Under the pieces are notes generated by a model that did no database searches, had not been told where the DNA came from, and saw nothing but the letters and a program-made list of their open reading frames with translations. A stretch of DNA of 13,537 nucleotides, from assembly GCA_046765875.1 (NCBI GenBank), contig JBKPSJ010000352.1, positions 1 to 13,537 on the forward strand. The letters are read 5' to 3'. Every line of letters starts with the position of its first letter. Position 1 is the first letter of the stretch. Made by a program: the position numbers and the translations under genes. The stretch is from DASRHY01 sp046765875 (GTDB lineage: Bacteria > Actinomycetota > Actinomycetes > Propionibacteriales > Kribbellaceae). This document shows positions 1 through 5,614 of this stretch, one piece after another.

Positions 1-260
1 GCCTGTACCCGCGGAAGGGCATCGTCGCACCCGGCTCGGACGCCGACCTGGTCGTGTACGACCCGAACGGGCGGACCCGGATCGGCGTCGAGTCGCACCA
101 CATGAACATGGACTACTCGGCGTACGAGGGCTACGAGATCGCCGGTCACGTCGACACTGTGATCTCCCGGGGTACCATCCTGGTTGCCGACGGCAACTAC
201 CGTGGCCGGAAGGGGCACGGGCGGTTCCTGCGCCGCGGCCTGTCGTCGTACCTGCTCTAG
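1..260 (+). CDS. Dihydropyrimidinase / D-hydantoinase, C-terminal part (5' truncated by window edge)
   Basis: Only the last 85 codons are inside the window, read in the frame starting at base 3 and ending with TAG at 258-260. The visible part reads LYPRKGIVAPGSDADLVVYD, then SHHMNMDYSAYEGYEIAGHV, then GRKGHGRFLRRG. This is the typical end of the cyclic amidohydrolase family that opens dihydropyrimidine or hydantoin rings: the G(S/A)DADLV segment of the small beta domain, the HHMNxDY-YEG segment and the basic GHGRFLxRG tail. The zinc-binding and catalytic residues lie upstream of the window and cannot be checked. The next gene starts 15 nt after the stop with its own ribosome binding site, so the two are probably one operon. 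The family makes N-carbamoyl-beta-amino acids in reductive pyrimidine breakdown. Whether this member prefers dihydrouracil, hydantoins or another cyclic imide cannot be told from the tail. Confidence 0.88.
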   Translation, partial: LYPRKGIVAPGSDADLVVYDPNGRTRIGVESHHMNMDYSAYEGYEIAGHVDTVISRGTILVADGNYRGRKGHGRFLRRGLSSYLL

Positions 261-275
261 TTCCGGAGGCTTGGG

Positions 276-1271
276 ATGGACATCGGGGTGGTGTTCCAGT
301 GCGACCCGCCGTCGTCGGAACTGGTTGACCTGGCGGTGCGGGCGGAAGAGGCGGGTTTCAGCCACGTCTGGACGTTCGACTCACACCTGCTGTGGCAGGA
401 GCCGTTCGTCATCTACAGCCGGATCCTGGGCCGGACCTCGCGGATCGTGGTCGGCCCGATGGTGACCAACCCCGGCACCCGGGACTGGACGGTGATCGCG
501 TCCCAGTTCGCCACGCTGAACGAGATGTACGGCAACCGGACGATCTGCGGCATCGGCCGCGGTGACTCGGCGCTGCGTACGCTCGGCTCGAAGCCGGGCA
601 CGATCGAGGACATGAAGGCGTGCGTGCACGTGGTACGCGAGCTCGCCGGCGGCCGGCCGGTCGAGTACCGCGGCCGCGAGCTCCAGCTCAAGTGGGTGGA
701 CGGCGGTGCGCTCGAGGTCTGGGTGGCGGCGTACGGGCCGAAGGCGCTGCAGGCGACCGGCGAGGTCGGCGACGGGTACATCCTCCAGCTCGCCGACCCC
801 GACATCGCCGCCTGGATGATCGCCGCGGTACGCCGCGCCGCCGCCGACGCCGGACGGGATCCCGCAGCGATCAGCTTCTGCGTCGCGGCACCGGCGTACG
901 TGGGGGACAACCTGGCGCACCAGCGCGACCAGACCCGCTGGTTCGGCGGGATGGTCGGCAACCACGTGGCCGACATCGTGTCCCGGTACGGCGACAGCGG
1001 AGCGGTGCCGCAGGCCCTGACCGACTACATCAAGGCCAGGCAGGGGTACGACTACGCCGAGCACGGCCGGGCCGGGAACCCGCACGCGGACTTCGTCCCG
1101 GACGAGGTGATCGACCGGTTCTGCATCCTTGGCCCGGCCGAGAACCATCTGGCCAGGCTGAAGGAGTTGCAGGACATCGGCGTCGACCAGTTCGCCGTCT
1201 ACCTCCAGCACGACGACAAGCCCGGCACCCTGGCCGCGTACGGCACCCACATCATCCCCGCCTTCAGCTGA
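276..1271 (+). CDS. LLM-class F420-dependent oxidoreductase (TIGR03842-like)
   Basis: A 331-residue single-domain TIM-barrel protein of the bacterial luciferase-like monooxygenase superfamily. The start MDIGVVFQ, the segment EEAGFSHVWTFDSH at about 24-37, the GIGRGDSALRTLG stretch at about 92-104 and VAAYGPKALQATGEVGDGYI in the middle are typical of F420-using members related to methylenetetrahydromethanopterin reductase. It probably moves a hydride between F420 and an organic substrate in the cytoplasm. The ATG at 276 is preceded by GGAGG at 264-268 with 7-nt spacing, so the start is well supported. It lies 15 nt behind the dihydropyrimidinase gene. From memory, the TIGR03842 subfamily often accompanies dihydropyrimidinase genes, so a pyrimidine or hydantoin catabolic role is a reasonable inference. 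The substrate is unknown and cofactor choice (F420 versus FMN) is inferred from family resemblance only. Confidence 0.85.
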   Translation: MDIGVVFQCDPPSSELVDLAVRAEEAGFSHVWTFDSHLLWQEPFVIYSRILGRTSRIVVGPMVTNPGTRDWTVIASQFATLNEMYGNRTICGIGRGDSALRTLGSKPGTIEDMKACVHVVRELAGGRPVEYRGRELQLKWVDGGALEVWVAAYGPKALQATGEVGDGYILQLADPDIAAWMIAAVRRAAADAGRDPAAISFCVAAPAYVGDNLAHQRDQTRWFGGMVGNHVADIVSRYGDSGAVPQALTDYIKARQGYDYAEHGRAGNPHADFVPDEVIDRFCILGPAENHLARLKELQDIGVDQFAVYLQHDDKPGTLAAYGTHIIPAFS

Positions 1272-1276
1272 CCCGC

Positions 1277-1371
1277 GGTGGCGTTGCACAAGCTGTGGTG
1301 GCGTTAGACAAGGTCTACCCTGTTCAACGCCACCACAGCCTGTTCAAAGCCACACCGGCTTGTTCAACGTC
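1277..1371. repeat. Nested palindromic intergenic repeat, copy 1
   Basis: A perfect 14-bp inverted repeat has arms GCTGTGGTGGCGTT (1292-1305) and AACGCCACCACAGC (1326-1339). It encloses a 20-nt core that can itself pair further (GG/CC at 1312-1313 and 1318-1319, ACA/TGT around 1308-1310 and 1321-1323). Outside it, GGCGTTGCACAA (1281-1292) can pair 10 of 12 bases with TTGTTCAACGTC (1360-1371). A further partial unit, TGTTCAAAGCCACA, starts at 1341. The element begins 6 nt after the stop of the upstream oxidoreductase gene, so it may also act as a transcription end or mRNA stabiliser. No ORF in it looks real. It may be an intergenic repetitive (REP/MITE-like) element, but its copy number in the genome is unknown. 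Confidence 0.7.
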
Positions 1372-1455
1372 CCGTCTGGTTGTTCATCCGTTCAGGTGCG
1401 CCGGGCTGCGACACAGTGGGGTTTGCACAGGTCGCACAGGCGCCGCACAAGCAGC

Positions 1456-1510
1456 GGTGGCGTTGCACAAGGTCTACCCTGTTCACCGCCACCACAAGTT
1501 GTGCAACGCC
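1456..1510. repeat. Nested palindromic intergenic repeat, copy 2
   Basis: Positions 1456-1496 repeat 1297-1337 with only three differences over 41 bp, including an identical 19-bp core (ACAAGGTCTACCCTGTTCA at 1467-1485). Its first 16 bases, GGTGGCGTTGCACAAG, match 1277-1292 exactly. GGCGTTGCACAA (1459-1470) forms a perfect 12-bp inverted repeat with TTGTGCAACGCC (1499-1510), while GGTGGCG (1456-1462) can alternatively pair with CGCCACC (1487-1493). Two mutually exclusive hairpins are therefore possible. The 85 nt between the two copies hold degenerate GCACAGG-like fragments and nothing that looks coding. Confidence 0.7.
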
Positions 1511-1530
1511 CCGCGGAGGTGTGCGGGGTT

Positions 1531-1596
1531 TCAGCGGGCGACCGGGGCCGGAAGGTGGTAGATATCCTCGCCGCCACCACTGGATGCGGTCATCGG
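1531..1596 (-). pseudogene. Relic of a tannase-family C-terminus, frameshifted
   Basis: On the minus strand this stretch reads DDRIQW and then, after one extra base, GGEDIYHLPAPVAR followed by TGA at 1531-1533. The intact tannase gene just upstream on the same strand ends DRIHWAGDDLYHLPGPTAP. DNA identity is also obvious, with GGTGGTA and TGGATGCGGTC shared at the same spacing. This looks like the degraded 3' end of a second, diverged tannase gene lying immediately behind the intact one. No other part of that gene is visible, and the homology fades inside the adjacent hairpin at about 1597-1608. Confidence 0.6.
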
Positions 1597-1636
1597 ACCC
1601 GTCTGGTCAACGTGCACGACCAGACGGGTCCGATGA
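1590..1636. terminator. Perfect 19-bp hairpin, probable terminator between convergent genes
   Basis: The arms TCATCGGACCCGTCTGGTC (1590-1608) and GACCAGACGGGTCCGATGA (1618-1636) are exactly complementary around a 9-nt loop. The hairpin lies 10 nt beyond the stop codon of the minus-strand tannase gene. No U-run follows on either strand, as is common for hairpin terminators in high-GC actinobacteria. It probably ends the tannase transcript and may also stop read-through from the plus-strand oxidoreductase operon. Confidence 0.7.
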
Positions 1637-1645
1637 ACGAGGTGG

Positions 1646-3265
1646 TTAGGGCGCCGTAGGGCCGGGCAGGTGGTACAGGTCGTCGCCGGCCCAGTGGATG
1701 CGGTCCTCGGTGCGGCTGGCCGGTGGAGCCGCGACGAAGTTGGACGCGTCGTCGATGCTGCCGCTGCCGTCGTACACCGTGCGCTGCGGGTACGCGAACA
1801 CCGGCCGCGCCCGCAGGGTCTGCCCGTTGACCACCTGCGATGCGTCGATCCGCTGCGGCGCGCGGCCGTGCTCGACCCAGTCGACCAGGGCCGGGAACGG
1901 GTCGATGGTGTTCAGCTTGTAACCGTCCATCGCGCAGTGATACATGGTCGGCACCATGAACAGCCGCGCGAAGCGCTGCGTCGCCGCCAGCCCGCCGGTG
2001 ATGTCGACCACCCGGTCGTAGTAGTCGAGAGTGCCGACCGAGGGCACGGTGTGGTCGTCCCAGCCGTGCCACAGGATCAGCTTGCCGCCGGCGCGACGGA
2101 ACGCGCTCAGGTCGGGATCCAGCGCATTGCCCTTCACACCCTCCGCTGTCAGCCGCTTCAGCTCCGGCACGGTGAACTGGATGTCGGCCAGTGACGAGGC
2201 CGGTTCGCCGATCGGATAGCCGACGTACTTGAGGTAGTTGTCGGGCAGCCCGGCCAGGAACGATCCGAAGACCGGGTCGGGCATGACCACGCCGTACCAG
2301 GCCAACTCGGAGCCGCGCGATTCCCAGCCCGGGTACAGCCGCCGGCCGTACTCGTCGACCGGCCCGCGGTACAGCGACCGTACGATCCTGACCTGCGCGG
2401 CGGTCAGGCAGTTCGGCCCGTCGGCGCCGAGGCATCGCAGCTTCGCCGGGTCGTACCGGCACGCCCGCGGGTCGTCGATCTGCCCATCGCTCAGCCCGTC
2501 GAGATCGTCACATGCCGCCAGTACGGCGCTGTGCAACGGGCCGAGCTTGTCCGCCGTCAGGACCGGCGTACCGTCAGCGCGCAGATTCATCTTCGACAGC
2601 CACGCGTGGTACATGGCGACCGGGCCCATGAAGTTGGTCGGGTCGCCGGCGACGATGCCGTCGAAGTCGTGGGGGTAGCGCTGCGCCAGCAGCAGGCCCT
2701 CGCGTCCGCCGGTCGAGCAGCCGCTGAAGAACGAGTGCACCGGCGGTCTGCCGTAGTACGACTCGATGATTCGTTTCGATGCCACGGACACCACGTGCGG
2801 CGCTCGGAAGAAGAAGTCGTCACGGGCGGCCTGGTCGTGTTCGGCCCAGGTGCCGTCCATGATCAGCGTGTACGGGTTGTCCCCCTTCGCGACGTGGCCG
2901 TCGTCGGTGATCGCGACCGCCATGTCGCCGCCGGACGGGCCGCAGGTGCGGAACGACCAGCGCGGGAACAGCCCGCACAGCCCGTCGCAGCCGAACTGCA
3001 GGTACCGGCCGGACCAGGTGGTCAGCGGTAGCCGGAGCTGGAATCGTACGGCCGGTTCGACGTACCCCTCGGCAAGACAGTGCGCCGGATCGTTGCCCGA
3101 GGCATCGACCTCGGTTGCCTTCTCGACATGGGTGGCCGCACCGGGGATCTGGTACGTCCGCACCAGTCCGGCACAGTTCGGTGCAGCCGCCTCGCTCGTC
3201 GCAGGCACCAGGACGGAGGCCGCGACCGCGAGCAGAGCACCGACTATCAGTTTCCGGACGAACAT
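1646..3265 (-). CDS. Secreted tannase / feruloyl esterase family protein
   Basis: A 539-residue alpha/beta-hydrolase of the tannase and feruloyl esterase family (PF07519), which cleaves ester bonds of gallic or hydroxycinnamic acids in plant material. A signal peptide is clear: MFVRK, a hydrophobic stretch at about 6-22, then SEAAAP, giving cleavage near residue 27 or 28. The nucleophile is in GCSTGG (Cys183-Ser184), the acid in WHGWDD (Asp403 or Asp404) and the base in MYHCAMDG (His443-Cys444). The cysteines next to Ser and His form the CS-D-HC disulfide pattern characteristic of the family. CDDLDGLSDGQIDD at 252-265 looks like the calcium-binding loop of the lid. The ATG at 3263-3265 has a strong ribosome binding site, AAGGAGA, about 5 nt upstream. 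The protein is probably exported by Sec and acts outside the cell. The exact ester substrate cannot be read from the sequence. A frameshifted relic of a similar C-terminus lies directly downstream. Confidence 0.92.
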   Translation of the reverse strand: MFVRKLIVGALLAVAASVLVPATSEAAAPNCAGLVRTYQIPGAATHVEKATEVDASGNDPAHCLAEGYVEPAVRFQLRLPLTTWSGRYLQFGCDGLCGLFPRWSFRTCGPSGGDMAVAITDDGHVAKGDNPYTLIMDGTWAEHDQAARDDFFFRAPHVVSVASKRIIESYYGRPPVHSFFSGCSTGGREGLLLAQRYPHDFDGIVAGDPTNFMGPVAMYHAWLSKMNLRADGTPVLTADKLGPLHSAVLAACDDLDGLSDGQIDDPRACRYDPAKLRCLGADGPNCLTAAQVRIVRSLYRGPVDEYGRRLYPGWESRGSELAWYGVVMPDPVFGSFLAGLPDNYLKYVGYPIGEPASSLADIQFTVPELKRLTAEGVKGNALDPDLSAFRRAGGKLILWHGWDDHTVPSVGTLDYYDRVVDITGGLAATQRFARLFMVPTMYHCAMDGYKLNTIDPFPALVDWVEHGRAPQRIDASQVVNGQTLRARPVFAYPQRTVYDGSGSIDDASNFVAAPPASRTEDRIHWAGDDLYHLPGPTAP

Positions 3266-3335
3266 GGTCGTCTCCTTCGTCGGTCTGAGGCCCGGATGGC
3301 CTCCCTACCGACGCGTCGATCAGCCGGGGTCCGAA

Positions 3336-3390
3336 ATCGACACCGAATCGACACCGAATCGACAGCGGATCAACACCGGATCGACAGGGG
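3336..3390. promoter_or_regulatory. Five 11-bp direct repeats, probable operator between divergent genes
   Basis: Five head-to-tail 11-mers lie at 3336, 3347, 3358, 3369 and 3380: ATCGACACCGA twice, then ATCGACAGCGG, ATCAACACCGG and ATCGACAGGGG. Each contains a TCGACAC/G-like heptamer followed by a 4-bp spacer. The 11-bp period places all copies on one helix face. That layout is the one recognised by SARP/OmpR-type regulators in actinomycetes. The array lies between the divergent tannase and glycolipid-binding-protein genes and ends about 40 nt before the plus-strand start. The regulator is not in the window, so its class is an inference. Confidence 0.6.
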
Positions 3391-3428
3391 CGCTGACGTT
3401 GTCGGTGGCAGGTGTCAGGGTGGTTGTC

Positions 3429-4064
3429 ATGACGGCCTCGACGACTTGGCGGCATGTGGGCTGGCGCGGTGCCGACGACGCCCGGCGGGTGGACAGCGCG
3501 GAGACCGAGCTCGGCTCGGACTGGCTGCTGGCGCGCGGCGAGAGCGTCACCCCTGCGTACGCGCTGACCTGGTCGCTCACAACCGTGTCCGGCTGGGTCA
3601 CCGAGACCCTCCGGGTCGACGTGGACGGCGGTACGTGGTCGCGCTCGCTGTCGCTACGCCGCGACGACTCCGGCACCTGGTCCGCCGAGGCCGGTGCCGA
3701 CGGTGCCGACGGGGCCGGGCCGGAGCGGCCGCCGGGGCTGGTCGACGACGCATACTTCCTTACCGGCGCACTGGACTGCGACCTCGGGTTGTGCCCGTTC
3801 ACCAACACCATGCCGATCCTGCGGCACCGGCTGAACACCACCGACCCGGCGCCGCGGCAGGAGTTGCTGATGGCGTTCGTCGACGTGCCGTCGTTGGCGG
3901 TGCTTCCGAGCCGGCAGGGCTACAGCCAGGTCGCCCCGCCGTCCGCCGACGGCATCAGCGTGGTCCGGTACGAATCCCTGGATGGCACGTTCCGCAGCGA
4001 CCTGACCGTTGAGCCCGACGGCCTGGTCCTCGACTACCCCCATCTGGCCAACCGCCTCGAGTAG
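3429..4064 (+). CDS. Putative glycolipid-binding domain protein (PF06475/DUF1089-like)
   Basis: A 211-residue protein matching the pattern of the putative glycolipid-binding family. It has an N-terminal WRHVGWRGAD, then W-V-TET-RVDVDGG at about 56-68, a W-containing strand around 84, the family's best motif DCDLGLCPFTNTMPI at 116-130, VPSLAVLPSRQGYSQ at about 153-167, and a DGLVLDYPHLANRLE end. The family is known mainly from structural genomics and its function in cells is unproven. No signal peptide or membrane segment is visible, so it is probably cytoplasmic. A short GADGADGAG insert at about 89-97 precedes the core motif and looks lineage specific. The ATG at 3429 has only a weak ribosome binding site (GGTGG about 5 nt before); an in-frame GTG lies at 3420. 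It is divergent from the tannase gene across an 11-bp repeat array and convergent with the kinase gene, with 5 nt between stop codons. Confidence 0.75.
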   Translation: MTASTTWRHVGWRGADDARRVDSAETELGSDWLLARGESVTPAYALTWSLTTVSGWVTETLRVDVDGGTWSRSLSLRRDDSGTWSAEAGADGADGAGPERPPGLVDDAYFLTGALDCDLGLCPFTNTMPILRHRLNTTDPAPRQELLMAFVDVPSLAVLPSRQGYSQVAPPSADGISVVRYESLDGTFRSDLTVEPDGLVLDYPHLANRLE

Positions 4065-4069
4065 GCAGG

Positions 4070-5137
4070 CTAGGCGTCGGAAAGGCGGGCCACGGTCGCG
4101 GTGGCGCGGCGGACGATGGGGACCGGTCCGGCCGGGAGGACGTCGCCGATGAACGCGTAGTGCCGCAGCACCTCGGGGGAGACGTCGCCCGGGTGCGAGC
4201 GGCTGTGGTCGCGGACCCAGTCGACGATGTCGCCCCAGCCCGGCGCGGCCAGCGAACCGCCGAAGTGCTGGACCGACAGCCCGGCACACAGGTTGCCGAA
4301 CGCGAGCCGGTGCGCCAGCGGCCAGCCGCGCAGCGTGCCGAGCACCAGGGCCGCGAGGAACACGTCACCGGCCCCGGTCGGGTCGTAGTCGCGCACCGGC
4401 AGGGCCGGGACCATGGCCTCCTCGCCGGTGGTGGAGTCGACCGCCATCACCCCGTCGGCGCCGTTGGTCACCACCGCCAGCGGCACCCGGTCGGCCAGCT
4501 TGTGCAGCGCGTCGGCCGGGGAGTCGGTGCGGGTGTAGGCCATCGCCTCGACCGCGTTCGGGGTGAAGGCGTGGAAGCCGCTCAGCGTGTCCAGCACCGC
4601 CGGCGACCAGGCGTCGCTGGGGTCCCAGCCGACGTCGCCGAACAGCTTCGCGCCGTTGTCGCGGGCGTGCCGCGCCCAGCCCGGCTGGTCTTCGGTGACC
4701 GGGACGATCGCGGCCTTGGTGCACAGCGCGGACCCGACCAGTTTGTCCGGGTCGCCGGGCGCCTCGTGGGCATGGGTCACCATCGCCCGGTCGGTACCGG
4801 TGTCACAGCCGATCGACATCGAGATGGTCACCGGTGAGTGCCAATGCCCGATCCGGCGCGAGTGCGACAGGTCGACCCCCTCCTGCTCGGACAGCGTGCG
4901 CCAGCAGAAGTCGGCGTACGCGTCGTCGCCGAACACGGCGGCCAGCCCGGTGGTCAGCCCGAGCCGGGCGGCCGCGACCGCGAAGTTCGCCACCCCGCCG
5001 GGGCACGAACCCATGCCCTCTGCGAAGACCTCGGTACCGGTCAGCGGGGCGCACGGCAGCCCGGTCATCACGATGTCGAGAAACACCGTGCCCTGCACGA
5101 AGACGTCGTACTCGATCGGCTCCTCGTCCACATCCAC
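4070..5137 (-). CDS. PfkB-family carbohydrate (or nucleoside) kinase
   Basis: About 355 residues when read from GTG at 5135-5137. The ribokinase/PfkB fold is shown by the first signature GGVANFAVAAARLG at about 47-60, FGDD at about 69-72, N-x-x-E (NAVEA, about 194-198), TNGADG at about 224-229 and the second signature DPTGAGDVF at 252-260. Asp258 is the expected catalytic base and GAG forms the anion hole. It should phosphorylate a hydroxyl of a sugar or related compound with ATP in the cytoplasm, but the sugar cannot be predicted. The upstream TTG at 5149 is open but abuts GAAGG, too close to be used. GTG 5135-5137 sits 12 nt behind GAAGG, and GTG 5129-5131 is an alternative. There is no nearby transporter or sugar-binding gene to suggest a substrate. 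The gene is divergent from the DGPF gene and converges on the glycolipid-binding gene. Confidence 0.85.
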   Translation of the reverse strand: MDVDEEPIEYDVFVQGTVFLDIVMTGLPCAPLTGTEVFAEGMGSCPGGVANFAVAAARLGLTTGLAAVFGDDAYADFCWRTLSEQEGVDLSHSRRIGHWHSPVTISMSIGCDTGTDRAMVTHAHEAPGDPDKLVGSALCTKAAIVPVTEDQPGWARHARDNGAKLFGDVGWDPSDAWSPAVLDTLSGFHAFTPNAVEAMAYTRTDSPADALHKLADRVPLAVVTNGADGVMAVDSTTGEEAMVPALPVRDYDPTGAGDVFLAALVLGTLRGWPLAHRLAFGNLCAGLSVQHFGGSLAAPGWGDIVDWVRDHSRSHPGDVSPEVLRHYAFIGDVLPAGPVPIVRRATATVARLSDA

Positions 5138-5203
5138 TAGGTAACACAACCTTCGGCGATTGCACTCAGTTATTTCCCTGACTTCACACCTGACTCTGGT
5201 GGT

Positions 5204-5230
5204 TGTCGAAACTCATCGGTCCCGGCCGTC
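5204..5230 (+). promoter_or_regulatory. Probable ECF42-type autoregulated promoter
   Basis: TGTCGA at 5204-5209 and CGTC at 5227-5230 are separated by exactly 17 nt. From the literature I recall TGTCGA/CGTC as the -35/-10 motif of ECF42 sigma factor targets, which are mostly DGPF genes. Here the motif lies directly before a DGPF gene and an ECF42-type sigma gene, as expected for autoregulation. Transcription would begin near 5236-5238. That excludes the ATG at 5234 as the protein start and supports the ATG at 5264. Confidence 0.65.
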
Positions 5231-5263
5231 ACCATGGTGACCGGCACGATCGGAGGAATGGCG

Positions 5264-5602
5264 ATGCGTTTCCTGTACCTGGCTTTCGACGACCCGAAGG
5301 CCGCGGCCGCGCTGACCGACGACCAGCGCCGCGAGTACGCGACCGCGTTCCGCGACTACGCACGGATGCTTCGTGATCGCGGTGCGTACGTCGACGGCGG
5401 CGGATTGGAGGATGCGGGTACAGCGACCGTGGTGCGGGTCGACGGAGGGCTGGTGACCGATGGCCCGTTCGCCGAGGCGACCGAACAGCTCGGCGCGTTC
5501 TTCCACGTCGAGTGTGCGGACCTGGACGAGGCACTCGAACTGGCCCGGAGAATGCCGGTGGCAACCGATGTACGGGTCGAGATCAGGCCGACCTTCGAGT
5601 AG
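5264..5602 (+). CDS. DGPF / YCII-related small protein
   Basis: A 112-residue protein starting MRFLYLAFDD and carrying the name-giving TDGPFAEATEQLGAFF segment at 65-80 (DGPF at 66-69), followed by DLDEALELARRMP and a final beta strand VEIRPTFE. This is the DGPF subfamily of YCII-like ferredoxin-fold proteins. Its biochemical role is not settled, though genes of this kind are the usual targets of ECF42 sigma factors. The ATG at 5264 is chosen because GGAGG at 5252-5256 lies 7 nt upstream and because the predicted promoter would start the transcript just after the ATG at 5234. An ATG at 5258 overlaps the ribosome binding site region too closely. The stop is 12 nt before the sigma factor gene, so the two form an operon. 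Confidence 0.87.
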   Translation: MRFLYLAFDDPKAAAALTDDQRREYATAFRDYARMLRDRGAYVDGGGLEDAGTATVVRVDGGLVTDGPFAEATEQLGAFFHVECADLDEALELARRMPVATDVRVEIRPTFE

Positions 5603-5614
5603 ACGAGGAGGAGG

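Noticed and set aside
381..1289. 302-codon open frame antisense to the F420-type oxidoreductase
   Set aside because: It is a shadow of the recognised gene on the other strand, with Val/Asp/Leu-rich antisense composition.
1277..1510. CRISPR array
   Set aside because: There are only two full units, which are palindromic and 159 bp apart, with no regular spacers and no cas genes.
1360..1659. Small open frames in the repeat region (for example 1360-1659 and 1380-1649 on the plus strand)
   Set aside because: They run through palindromic repeats, the tannase relic and a perfect terminator hairpin, have no ribosome binding site and show no coding bias.
3336..3390. Replication origin iterons
   Set aside because: The array is short and lies between metabolic genes. 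No replication initiator gene or AT-rich region is nearby.
5234..5263. Upstream ATG codons at 5234 and 5258 as starts of the DGPF protein
   Set aside because: 5234 lies at or before the predicted transcription start and 5258 is almost inside the ribosome binding site. The family N-terminus matches the ATG at 5264.
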